From Nocardia albiluteola (GTDB lineage: Bacteria > Actinomycetota > Actinomycetes > Mycobacteriales > Mycobacteriaceae), in contig NZ_JAHKNI010000004.1 in NCBI RefSeq assembly GCF_018860155.1, forward strand, positions 62,001 to 126,000: a DNA stretch of 64,000 bases. Reading direction: 5' to 3'. The position numbers were made by a program, and so were the translations under genes. Numbering within the stretch: position 1 is the first letter of the stretch; each line of letters starts with the position of its first letter. The notes beneath the pieces were generated by a model. That model did no database searches, had not been told where the DNA came from, and saw only the letters and a list, made by a program, of their open reading frames with translations. This document shows positions 53,507 to 61,168 of this stretch, in pieces.

Positions 53507-55303
53507 CTACTCCGCGGTCAGCGTCTGGGTGGGGGAGTGCAGGGTTTCCAACGTCTTCCCGTTGCCCAGATACATGTGCACCCCGCACGGCAGGCACGGA
53601 TCGAAGCTGCGCACCGTGCGCATGACGTCGATGCCCTTGAAGTGCTCGCGATCGTTCTCCTCGAAGATCGGCTGGCCCTGCACCGCGTCCTCGTAGGGCC
53701 CCGGAGTGCCGAAGCTGTCCCGCGGGCTGGCGTTCCAGGGCGTCGGCGGATACGGATGGTAATTGGCGATCTTGCCGTTCCGGATCACCATGTGGTGCGA
53801 GAGCACACCGCGCACGGCCTCGGTGAAGCCGCAGCCGATGCTCTCGTCGGGCACCTCGAAGCTCTCCCAGGTCTTGGTCCGCCCGGCGCGGATCTCCTCG
53901 AGCGCCTTCTCGGCGAAGTGCAGCGCGCATGCTGCGGCGTACGCCTGGAAGTAGGTGCGCGCCCGGTCGCGCTCGATCGTGTTGCTGCCGTGCGCGGGGA
54001 TCTTCCACTCCAGCTCGACCGGGCCCTTCAGCGCGGTCTTGGGCAGGTTGATCTGCACGCTGTGCCCGGTGGACTTCACGTAGCCGATGTCGACCAACTC
54101 GGCCAGCGCCGTCGACCACAGCCGGGCCAGCGGCCCGCCGCCGGTGTCGAGCGCGAGGTGATTCTTGCCGTCGAACCAGCGCGGCGACATCACCCAGCTG
54201 TACTTGTCGTCCAGGTCGCGCTTCTGCGGCTTGGGGTTGGTGTGCTGGTTCCAGGGGTGCCGCCGGTCCACCGGATTGCCGAGCGGATCGGTCGTCACGA
54301 ACATCTCCTGGTCGGACCAGTCCTCGTAATACGAACTGCCCAAAAGGATTCGGAGGCCGAGGTTGATATCCACCAGGGAGGTGGTGACCAGTTTGCCGTC
54401 GACCACCACGCCGGGGGTGACGAACATCTTGCGGCCCCAGTTCTCCATGTCCTTGTAGGCGAAGTTGCACACCTCGGGATCCTGGAACGAACCCCAGCAG
54501 CCGAGCAGGGTGCGGCGCAGGCCGACCTGTTCGTAGCCGGGCAGGGCCTCGTAGAAGAAGTCGAACAGGTCGTCGTGCATCGGCACGACCTTCTTCATGA
54601 ATTCGACGTAGCGCATCAGCCGGGACATGTAGTCGGTCATCAGCTGGATCGTCGCCACCGTGCCCACACCGCCGGGATACAGCGTCGAGGGGTGCACATG
54701 CCTGCCCTCCATCAGGCAGAACATCTCCCGGGTGTACCGGCTGACCTGCAGGGCCTCGCGGTAGAACTCACCGGTGAACGGGTTCAGCGCGCGCATGATG
54801 TCCGCGACGGTGCGGTACCCGTGCGCGTCCGCGTGCGGCGCCTGCGCCGTCTCGGCGCGGGCCAGGACGCCCGGATTGGTCTCGGCGACCATCTTCTCGC
54901 AGAAGTCCACGCCGACCAGATTCTCCTGGAAGATGTTGTGGTCGAACATGTATTCCGCGGCCTCGCCGAGGTTGACGATCCATTCGCCCAGATGCGGCGG
55001 CTTCACCCCGTAGGCCATGTTCTGGCAGTAGCACGAGCAGGTGCAGTGATTGTCGCCGCAGATGCCGCAGATTCGGCTGGTGATGAAGTGCGCGTCGCGA
55101 GGATCCTTGCCGCGCATGAAGATCGAGTAGCCGCGGAAGATCGAGGAGGTGCTGTGACACTCGACCACCTCGCGATTGTCGAAGTCGATCTTCGTGTATA
55201 TGCCCAGGCTGCCGACGATGCGTGTGATCGGATCCCACGCCATCTCCACGAGGGCATCCGGGTCGATCTTGCGGTGCGACGGTTCCGGGATGATCTGAGT
55301 CAT
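53507..55303 (-). CDS. hhyL: [NiFe] hydrogenase large subunit, group 1h (actinobacterial high-affinity type)
   Basis: A 598-residue catalytic subunit. The two Ni-Fe ligand motifs are RICGICGDNH (about residue 76) and DPCLPCGVHM (about 566), with the His of the latter being the expected protease cleavage site; a 22-residue tail follows. Other group 1h landmarks: AWDPITRIVGSLGIYTKIDF, FRGYSIFMRGKDPRDAHFIT and PPHLGEWIVNLGEAAEYMFD. This group oxidises atmospheric or trace H2 to feed respiration during starvation. AGGAGG precedes the ATG by six bases. The residues just after L1 (CTCSCYCQN) are unusually rich in Cys. Confidence 0.97.
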   Translation of the reverse strand: MTQIIPEPSHRKIDPDALVEMAWDPITRIVGSLGIYTKIDFDNREVVECHSTSSIFRGYSIFMRGKDPRDAHFITSRICGICGDNHCTCSCYCQNMAYGVKPPHLGEWIVNLGEAAEYMFDHNIFQENLVGVDFCEKMVAETNPGVLARAETAQAPHADAHGYRTVADIMRALNPFTGEFYREALQVSRYTREMFCLMEGRHVHPSTLYPGGVGTVATIQLMTDYMSRLMRYVEFMKKVVPMHDDLFDFFYEALPGYEQVGLRRTLLGCWGSFQDPEVCNFAYKDMENWGRKMFVTPGVVVDGKLVTTSLVDINLGLRILLGSSYYEDWSDQEMFVTTDPLGNPVDRRHPWNQHTNPKPQKRDLDDKYSWVMSPRWFDGKNHLALDTGGGPLARLWSTALAELVDIGYVKSTGHSVQINLPKTALKGPVELEWKIPAHGSNTIERDRARTYFQAYAAACALHFAEKALEEIRAGRTKTWESFEVPDESIGCGFTEAVRGVLSHHMVIRNGKIANYHPYPPTPWNASPRDSFGTPGPYEDAVQGQPIFEENDREHFKGIDVMRTVRSFDPCLPCGVHMYLGNGKTLETLHSPTQTLTAE

Positions 55304-55313
55304 CGCAGTCCTC

Positions 55314-56369
55314 CTACCATGTGCGCGTCGCGCCGGTCTCCAGCGCGGTGCCCCGATGCCGCCAGTGCGGCTCCTTGTCGACCGTGCGGGTCGTGACGTG
55401 GCGCAGACTGCGGATCACCGATCCGTACAGCCCCGATGCGGTGGACGAGAACTTGCCGCCTGGCGGCTCGTCCATGAACGGCATGAACTTGTCCGGGAAG
55501 CCGGGCATGGTGCAGCCGATGCAGATGCCGCCCACGTTCGGGCAGCCGCCGACTCCGTTTATCCAACCACGCTTGGGCACATTGCATTTCACCACCGGAC
55601 CCCAGCAGCCCAGCTTCACGATGCACTTGGGCGAGCCGTATTCGGTGGCGAAATCCCCCTGCTCGTAGTATCCGGCGCGGTCGCAGCCCTCGTGCACAGT
55701 CGCACCGAAAAGCCAAGTGGGGCGCAGTGCTTCGTCGAGCGGGATCATCGGGGCCTGGCCGGTGGCCATGTAGAGCAGATAGGTCAGCGTCTCGGACAGG
55801 TTGTCGGGCTGGATGGGGCAGCCGGGCACGCAGACGATCGGGATGCCCGCCTTGCTCTTCCACTTCCAGCCCAGATAGTCGGGCACCCCCATCGCACCGG
55901 TCGGGTTTCCGGCCATGGCGTGGATGCCGCCGTAGGTGGCGCAGGTGCCGACGGCGACGACCGCCGTCGCCTTGGGCGTCAGCCGATCGAGCCATTCGCT
56001 GGTGGTCATGGGCTGGCCGGTGGCGGGGTTGTTGCCGAAGCCGCACCAGTACCCCTCGGTGTGCAGCTGCTCGTTCGGGATCGAGCCCTCCACGACGAGC
56101 ACGAACGGCTCCAATTCGCCGCGGTCGGCCTTGAAGAACCACTCGAGGAAGTCGTCGGCGCCGCCGGTGGGGCCGCATTCGAAATCGATCAGCGGCCAGT
56201 GGACCGCAATCTTGGGGAGACCAGGCAGCGATCCCAGCGCGATTTCCTCGATGCTGGGTTGAGTGGCGGCAGTCAACGCCACGGAATCGCCATCACAACT
56301 GAGCCCGGCGTTTATCCACAGAACATGGATCAAGGCCTGTTCGGCTTCGACTGCTTCGCGAGTTGGCAT
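55314..56369 (-). CDS. hhyS: [NiFe] hydrogenase small subunit, group 1h
   Basis: A 351-residue iron-sulfur subunit that passes electrons from the active site outward. The N-terminal block LIHVLWINAGLSCDGDSVAL has the Cys-Asp-Gly-Asp pattern of group 1h enzymes, in which an Asp replaces one Cys of the proximal cluster. Later cluster blocks are VGTCATYGGI, CVPGCPIQPDN, HEGCDRAGYYEQGDF, KLGCWGPVVKCNVPKRGW and GGCPNVGGICIGCTMPGFPD. There is no Tat signal, so the enzyme faces the cytosol. It is followed by the large subunit after 10 bp. Confidence 0.97.
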   Translation of the reverse strand: MPTREAVEAEQALIHVLWINAGLSCDGDSVALTAATQPSIEEIALGSLPGLPKIAVHWPLIDFECGPTGGADDFLEWFFKADRGELEPFVLVVEGSIPNEQLHTEGYWCGFGNNPATGQPMTTSEWLDRLTPKATAVVAVGTCATYGGIHAMAGNPTGAMGVPDYLGWKWKSKAGIPIVCVPGCPIQPDNLSETLTYLLYMATGQAPMIPLDEALRPTWLFGATVHEGCDRAGYYEQGDFATEYGSPKCIVKLGCWGPVVKCNVPKRGWINGVGGCPNVGGICIGCTMPGFPDKFMPFMDEPPGGKFSSTASGLYGSVIRSLRHVTTRTVDKEPHWRHRGTALETGATRTW

Positions 56370-56466
56370 GGAGTGCCACCATTCTTGAAGCGGATGGTCA
56401 CACGGAAACGGGCTCTTACCAGATATCGGCGAACCGAATCCGTGCGGTGACCCTGATCACGTCAGT
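56370..56466. promoter_or_regulatory. gap between hypB and small-subunit gene, possible internal promoter
   Basis: This 97-bp gap is the largest between hypA and the 3' end of hypE. It may carry an internal promoter allowing structural genes to be expressed separately from hypAB. No palindrome stands out. Confidence 0.35.
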
Positions 56467-57291
56467 CTAGGCGGGTGCGTTGGCATCCTCAAGGGTGCTC
56501 GACGGAATTGATCTTTGCTCGGAAAGCCATCGGTACCAGCGGAAAAGCCCGTCGCCGGTGGTCGCGGACACGGGCAGGATCGTGATTGCCGGGTTGACGG
56601 CCCTCGCGTGCCGCCGGCAGGTCTCGACATCGAAATCGACATAGGGCAGCAGGTCGATTTTGTTGATCAGCGCCAAGCCCGCGGCGGCGAACATATGCGG
56701 ATATTTCAGCGGTTTGTCGTCGCCCTCGGTCACCGAGATGACCACGACCTTGGTCCGCTCGCCCAGGTCGAACAGGGCCGGGCAGACCAGATTCCCGATA
56801 TTTTCGATGAACAGCAGCGTGCCCGCGGCCGGATCGAGCGCGTCGAGGGCGCCCCGCATCATCTCCGCATCCAGATGGCAACCGGCGCCGGTGTTGACCT
56901 GGACCACGCGGCAGCCGGTCGCCCGGATCCGTTCGGCATCGAGCAGCGTCTCCTGATCGCCCTCGATCACGGCCATCGGCACGTCGCCGAGTTCGCGGAT
57001 GGTTCGCTCGAGCAGAGTGGTCTTGCCCGCGCCCGGGGAGCTGGTCAGATTGAGCGCGAGGATGTTGCGTTCGGCCAGGCGGGCCCGGATGCGGGCGGCC
57101 AGCCGGTCGTTCTTGGCCAGGACCTTCTGGTCCAGCGTCAACGTCCGGGTGGCCGGCGGATGCTCATGGTCGTGCGCGCCGTGCTCGTGCGGGTGATCGT
57201 GATCGTGTGGGTGGCCATCGTCGTGATGCGGGTGTTCGTGGGGAATCGTGATCACCGCGGAGTCCTGGCCGCAGCCACAGGTTGCACACAT
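56467..57291 (-). CDS. hypB: nickel-inserting GTPase HypB
   Basis: A 274-residue HypB. The N-terminus has MCATCGCGQ (metal-binding Cys) and a His-rich stretch (residues about 18-45, with many HD/HE/HG repeats) for nickel storage. The SIMIBI GTPase domain follows: Walker [46 protein letters not shown], and [12 protein letters not shown]. HypB delivers Ni to the large subunit with HypA. It overlaps hypA by 40 bp, one of the longest overlaps in the operon. Cytosolic. Confidence 0.97.
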   Translation of the reverse strand: MCATCGCGQDSAVITIPHEHPHHDDGHPHDHDHPHEHGAHDHEHPPATRTLTLDQKVLAKNDRLAARIRARLAERNILALNLTSSPGAGKTTLLERTIRELGDVPMAVIEGDQETLLDAERIRATGCRVVQVNTGAGCHLDAEMMRGALDALDPAAGTLLFIENIGNLVCPALFDLGERTKVVVISVTEGDDKPLKYPHMFAAAGLALINKIDLLPYVDFDVETCRRHARAVNPAITILPVSATTGDGLFRWYRWLSEQRSIPSSTLEDANAPA

Positions 57292-57623
57292 GTCTCACTC
57301 ACCTCCATCGTCCGGATACGGAGTTCCCGTCCGGAACGCACCTCGACATCGGCGCTTCCGCACGGGCACAGCAGGATGAGGTCGGCGAGGCCGAATTCGG
57401 CGCCACAGCTGCGGCACCGGGCCGCGCCGGGGACGATTCTTATCTCGAGGCACGCGCCCTCCGCGACGGTTCCCTCGGCGACCAGTTCGAAACAGAATTG
57501 CATCGCCTCGGGAACGACGGCGCACAGCGCGCCGACCTCGACAGTGACGCTGTGCACCCGGGCGCCCGCCGCGTGCTCGCACACGGTGTCCACGACGCTT
57601 TGGGTGATGGCCAATTCATGCAT
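57252..57623 (-). CDS. hypA: nickel metallochaperone HypA
   Basis: A 123-residue HypA. It starts [18 protein letters not shown], with His 2 as nickel ligand, and has the zinc site CRSCGAEF...[10 protein letters not shown] formed by two C-x-x-C units. It works with HypB to load nickel. This is the first gene of the 14-kb leftward hydrogenase operon; its promoter must lie in the 76-bp gap before it or in the CGNR transcription unit upstream. The C-terminal ~15 residues overlap hypB. Confidence 0.96.
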   Translation of the reverse strand: MHELAITQSVVDTVCEHAAGARVHSVTVEVGALCAVVPEAMQFCFELVAEGTVAEGACLEIRIVPGAARCRSCGAEFGLADLILLCPCGSADVEVRSGRELRIRTMEVSETCVQPVAAARTPR

Positions 57624-57699
57624 GGCGGCTCGGTTCGACGACCTGGATGTCTCAGATTACTCCCTGGGACGTTCGGACCGGGACGCACGATTCGGCGGA

Positions 57700-58335
57700 T
57701 TACCCCGGCGGTGCGGATGCGGCCCGGTGGCGTCGGCGGTGGGCCGCCTGTTTGGCGCGGTTGCCGCACAGGGACATGCTGCACCAGCGGCGACCGCGGC
57801 CGCGGGTGCGGTCGGCGAACAGGAGGGTGCAGGTGGGGCCCTCGCAGGACTTGATGTGGGTGAAGTCCTGGTCGCAGATCAGCTCGGCCATGGCCTGGGC
57901 GATGGGGAGTAGCAGGGTGTCGGGGGAATTCCAGCGGCGGCGGTCGGTCAGGGTGAGGGGGCCCTCGGTGCCGGCGGGAGGCCCGGCGATCGCACTGTAG
58001 CGGCGGTCGAGCTCCAGGAGCTCGTTGAGCGGATCCAGTTGGGGGAGAACGGATTCGGTCAGCGGATGGCCGCGATGCTCGGTGACGAAGCCGCGAAACC
58101 ACTCGCGCAGGGTGCGGGCCTGGGCGGCCAGGCGTTCGAGCTCGCCGGGCAGGGCGCGCTCGCGCAGGTCGGCCAGGACCTGTTCGGGGACCATGTCCGC
58201 CTGCCGGAGCCAGTCGAGCAGACTCTCGCCGTCCTCCAGCCAGTCCACGACCGCATCCGTCGGTGTGGCCACCGAGTTCAGGAAATCCAGCCCGGCCGAA
58301 TCGGCCAGGAACAGCGCGGGCGTCGACTGCGTCAT
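57700..58335 (-). CDS. CGNR zinc-finger transcriptional regulator
   Basis: A 211-residue regulator. Residues 1-150 are an ABATE-type helical domain (FLADSAGLDFLNSVATPTDA; LLDWLRQADMVPEQVLADLR). The C-terminal zinc finger reads SCEGPTCTLLFADRTRGRGR then RWCSMSLCGNRAKQAAHR, containing the diagnostic CGNR. GAGGAGG precedes the ATG at 58335. It is divergent from a dehalogenase-like hydrolase gene and probably controls it and itself through GTTAC/GTAAC sites in the gap. It lies on the same strand just upstream of hypA, so read-through into the hydrogenase operon is possible. Confidence 0.93.
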   Translation of the reverse strand: MTQSTPALFLADSAGLDFLNSVATPTDAVVDWLEDGESLLDWLRQADMVPEQVLADLRERALPGELERLAAQARTLREWFRGFVTEHRGHPLTESVLPQLDPLNELLELDRRYSAIAGPPAGTEGPLTLTDRRRWNSPDTLLLPIAQAMAELICDQDFTHIKSCEGPTCTLLFADRTRGRGRRWCSMSLCGNRAKQAAHRRRHRAASAPPG

Positions 58336-58453
58336 CGGCTCCTCCTCCACCTCGAAGAGTAACCTCCTTGAATGCGGTTGACAAGTTACTGATGCCACGC
58401 ATAACCTTCTAGGGAACACTAAGACGGTTACTTATTCGGAGCGACAGTAAAGG
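58336..58453. promoter_or_regulatory. divergent control region with three GTTAC/GTAAC half sites
   Basis: GTAAC at 58359, GTTAC at 58385 and GTTAC at 58427 (GTAAC and GTTAC are reverse complements), in an AT-richer 118-bp gap between the CGNR and hydrolase genes. The first two form an inverted pair 26 bp apart centre to centre. Confidence 0.5.
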
Positions 58454-59317
58454 ATGGCCATCATGACCGCAATTCGCTACCGCAAGGTCGACGTCGACGG
58501 CTTCGGCATCTTCTACCGTGAGGCGGGCGCCCCGGGGAGCCCCAAACTCCTTTTGCTGCATGGCTTCCCGACCTCGAGCCACATGTTCCGGGATCTGATT
58601 CCCCTGCTGGCCAACGACTTTCACATCATCGCCCCCGACCTGCCCGGGTTCGGCCGCTCGGACATGCCGGACCACAAGGAGTTCGACTACACCTTCGACA
58701 GCATCGCCGCAGTGATCGACCGCTTCACCGACGTGGTCGGCTTCGACCGGTACGCGGTCTACATCTTCGACTACGGCGCCCCGACCGGCCTTCGGCTCGC
58801 GGTCGCCCACCCCGACCGCATAACCGCCATCGTCTCCCAGAACGGCAATGCCTACGTCGAAGGTCTCAGCGAGGGCTGGAACCCGGTCCGGGCCTACTGG
58901 GCGGATCCCTCGGCCGCCAACCGCGATGCCCTGCGCACGATGCTGACCCCCGAGACCACGCGCTTTCAGTACACCCACGGCGTGCCCGACGAGTCCCTGG
59001 TCTCCCCGGACGGCATCGCGCTGGACGACCACTACCTGGCCCGCGCCGGCGCCGACCAGGTGCAGTTGGACCTGATGCTGGACTACCGCAACAACGTGGC
59101 CCGGTACCCGCAATTTCAGGAGTACTTCCGCACTCACACTCCGCCGCTCCTGGCGGTGTGGGGGGCCAATGATCCGTTCTTCCTGCCCGCCGGCGCCGAG
59201 GCCTTCCGCCGCGACCTCCCCGACGCGCGGATCGAGTTCCTCGACACCGGCCACTTCGCCCTGGAAACCCACGCCGCCGAGATCGCCGAGGCCATCCGGG
59301 GATTCCTCGCCGACTGA
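58454..59317 (+). CDS. alpha/beta hydrolase, haloalkane dehalogenase/epoxide-hydrolase-like
   Basis: A 287-residue hydrolase. After LLLHGFPTSSHMFRDLIPLL comes PDLPGFGRSDMPDH, and the nucleophile position reads VYIFDYGAPTG, an Asp in place of Ser. Later AVWGANDPFFLPAG supplies the acid and FLDTGHFALETHA the catalytic His. An Asp nucleophile is typical for haloalkane dehalogenases and epoxide hydrolases; the sequence lacks the paired Trp of dehalogenases at an obvious place, so the exact reaction is open. Start could be the first ATG (58454) or the one three codons on. Divergent from the CGNR regulator. Confidence 0.9.
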   Translation: MAIMTAIRYRKVDVDGFGIFYREAGAPGSPKLLLLHGFPTSSHMFRDLIPLLANDFHIIAPDLPGFGRSDMPDHKEFDYTFDSIAAVIDRFTDVVGFDRYAVYIFDYGAPTGLRLAVAHPDRITAIVSQNGNAYVEGLSEGWNPVRAYWADPSAANRDALRTMLTPETTRFQYTHGVPDESLVSPDGIALDDHYLARAGADQVQLDLMLDYRNNVARYPQFQEYFRTHTPPLLAVWGANDPFFLPAGAEAFRRDLPDARIEFLDTGHFALETHAAEIAEAIRGFLAD

Positions 59318-59395
59318 GAGGCCGAGGCGTCCCGAGTCGATCTCGTGACCGGGTCGTCCCGCTGTCCGAGCACATCTGGACGGCGGGGACCGATC

Positions 59396-60019
59396 TCATG
59401 CGATGGCAGAGGCGCGGACCACGGCCAGTGCCCTGAGCTTGGTCATGGCGCGGTGCTGGGCGACCCGGATCGACCCCGCGGTGCCGCCCACCGCCGCGGC
59501 GGTCTCGGCGGCCGAGAGTCCCACCGCGACACGCAGAATCAGGATTTCGCGTTGCTTCGGCGGCAGGGCGCCGAGCAGATCGCTCATCCGACGGGCGGCC
59601 TCGGATTGCAGTGCCCGCTGTTCGGGACCGGTGTCATCGCAGGGCAGGTCGGGAACCGCCTCGACCGGGATGATGCGGTTACGGGCGGCGCTGCGGTAGG
59701 CGTCGGCGACCTTGTGTGCGGCGATGCCGTAGACGAAGGCCATGAAAGGTCGTCCCTCATCGCGGTATCGGGGCAGTGCGCGCAGGACCGCGATGCAGAC
59801 CTCCTGTGCGACATCGTCCGCGGAGACCGTGCTCCCGGAAATGTGGTTCACCCGGGCCCGGCAATAGTGCACGATCTGCGGGCGTATCTCCGCCAAGACG
59901 CGTGCGATCGCGGTCCGCTCGCCACGAACCGCCCCAGCGAGGTCGTTCTCCAGCAATGCCATCGCCTCTTCCGAACCATGCGGCGGGGCCGCAGTCGGGT
60001 GTGCCGAGTTCCATTCCAC
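59396..60019 (-). CDS. RNA polymerase sigma factor, SigD/ShbA-like ECF type
   Basis: A 207-residue sigma factor. Region 2 is VHYCRARVNHISGSTVSADD, VAQEVCIAVLRALPRYRDEG and RPFMAFVYGIAAHKVADAYR; region 4 is LLGALPPKQREILILRVAVG and LSAAETAAAVGGTAGSIRVA then QHRAMTKLR. The pattern is that of mycobacterial SigD and Streptomyces ShbA. No anti-sigma gene is adjacent. The GTG at 60019 and an ATG at 59962 are both possible starts. In related bacteria such factors act in stationary-phase or primary sigma-factor control. Confidence 0.9.
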   Translation of the reverse strand: MEWNSAHPTAAPPHGSEEAMALLENDLAGAVRGERTAIARVLAEIRPQIVHYCRARVNHISGSTVSADDVAQEVCIAVLRALPRYRDEGRPFMAFVYGIAAHKVADAYRSAARNRIIPVEAVPDLPCDDTGPEQRALQSEAARRMSDLLGALPPKQREILILRVAVGLSAAETAAAVGGTAGSIRVAQHRAMTKLRALAVVRASAIA

Positions 60020-60119
60020 TCGGCGACGCTGTGAGAAGGCTGTAAGGGCGCTGTGGAGATGATTCGGGCGCCGGTGAAATCGGGGACGGGCACGCAGACA
60101 GGGCGGCGAGGTCCCTATT

Positions 60120-61013
60120 TCATGGTGTGTCGAGTATGGATCGCGTTGACAGCGTGTGGTTTTCGATATCGTGGATGGCCCGGTCGAGGGTGTCGACGGC
60201 GGCCTGCAGCCGGGCGGAGGCGGCGCCCTCGCCGACGAGCCGCCGCAGACCGGTCAGGTGTAGCGCCGTCAGTAGATGGTCCACGACGGAGCCCGCGAGC
60301 TCGGTGCCCATGCCGATCGTTTCCGGCGAGACGGCGGTGGACGGGAGGGCGTGATGGTTTCGCGGCGGTGTTTCCGCGGGCGGGCCGAGGCTGCGGGAGA
60401 TCGCGTCACCCGCATAGTCGGCGAACAGCTGCAGGATCTGCAGGTCCGCGGGCGTGGGGCGATGCGGGCGCGGGAAGTGGGTCGACACGATGCCGACGAC
60501 CCTGCCGGTGAAGTCGATCAGCGGGGTGGACTGCACGGATCGGAATCCCGCGGCGGCCGCGATGCCCCGGTGCGACGCGAACCCGGGATCGGTGTCGACG
60601 TCGTGCAGGATCGTCTGATCGCCGTGCGAGGCCCGGCCGCAGGCGGAACTGTCGTCGTCGACGACGGAGAAGTGCTCGAGGAATTCGGCGTCGAACCCGG
60701 ACTGGTCGGTGATCAACAACGCACCGGAGGCCGGGTCGACCAGCTGTACGTTCCCGAGTTCGGCGCGAGTCAGCGAGAGCGCCGTCTCCAGGACCGTCTG
60801 CACCAGCGCTTCCACCGGGGGGTCGTCCTCCAGCGTGGCGGTGGCCGCACGCACCCGGCCTAGCGCACCAGGCTGCTCGAGCAGGAACCGCACCCCATCG
60901 GCGAAGTGATCGGCGCGCCGCGTCAGGGTGGCGGCTGCCGGGGCCGGCGGGTACGGGCCGGTGCGCCATGCGGCGCGAATCCGGTCCAATGGTGTTTCGC
61001 AAGCGCTGGTCAT
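60120..61013 (-). CDS. GAF-domain protein
   Basis: A 297-residue soluble protein. Residues about 60-220 form a GAF domain (LVQTVLETALSLTRAELGNV; QLVDPASGALLITDQSGFDA; FRSVQSTPLIDFTGRVVGIV; STHFPRPHRPTPADLQILQL). The C-terminal ~70 residues are helical (VVDHLLTALHLTGLRRLVGE; LQAAVDTLDRAIHDIENHTL) and resemble a dimerisation or ANTAR-less signalling tail. It may sense a small ligand or redox state, but no kinase or output domain is present. The ATG at 61013 opens the conserved part. Confidence 0.85.
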   Translation of the reverse strand: MTSACETPLDRIRAAWRTGPYPPAPAAATLTRRADHFADGVRFLLEQPGALGRVRAATATLEDDPPVEALVQTVLETALSLTRAELGNVQLVDPASGALLITDQSGFDAEFLEHFSVVDDDSSACGRASHGDQTILHDVDTDPGFASHRGIAAAAGFRSVQSTPLIDFTGRVVGIVSTHFPRPHRPTPADLQILQLFADYAGDAISRSLGPPAETPPRNHHALPSTAVSPETIGMGTELAGSVVDHLLTALHLTGLRRLVGEGAASARLQAAVDTLDRAIHDIENHTLSTRSILDTP

Positions 61014-61168
61014 TGGATATCGCGTCCTCGATTGTGCGGCGCCTTGGACGAACAGGCGCCGGGAGCCCCGAGCCATACCGATTCTATCCCCGCCGGATGC
61101 GGGAATCTGCGGCGGAATCGTGGATTCCGGTGGTAACGATGGAAAGGCGACATTTCAGAGGAGGATCA

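Noticed and set aside
53474..55396. A 640-codon rightward frame opposite the hydrogenase large subunit
   Set aside because: It is a mirror of the large-subunit gene, whose L1 and L2 motifs are certain.
57282..57854. Rightward frame across hypA and the CGNR gene start region
   Set aside because: Antisense to hypA and the CGNR zinc finger, both clearly identified.
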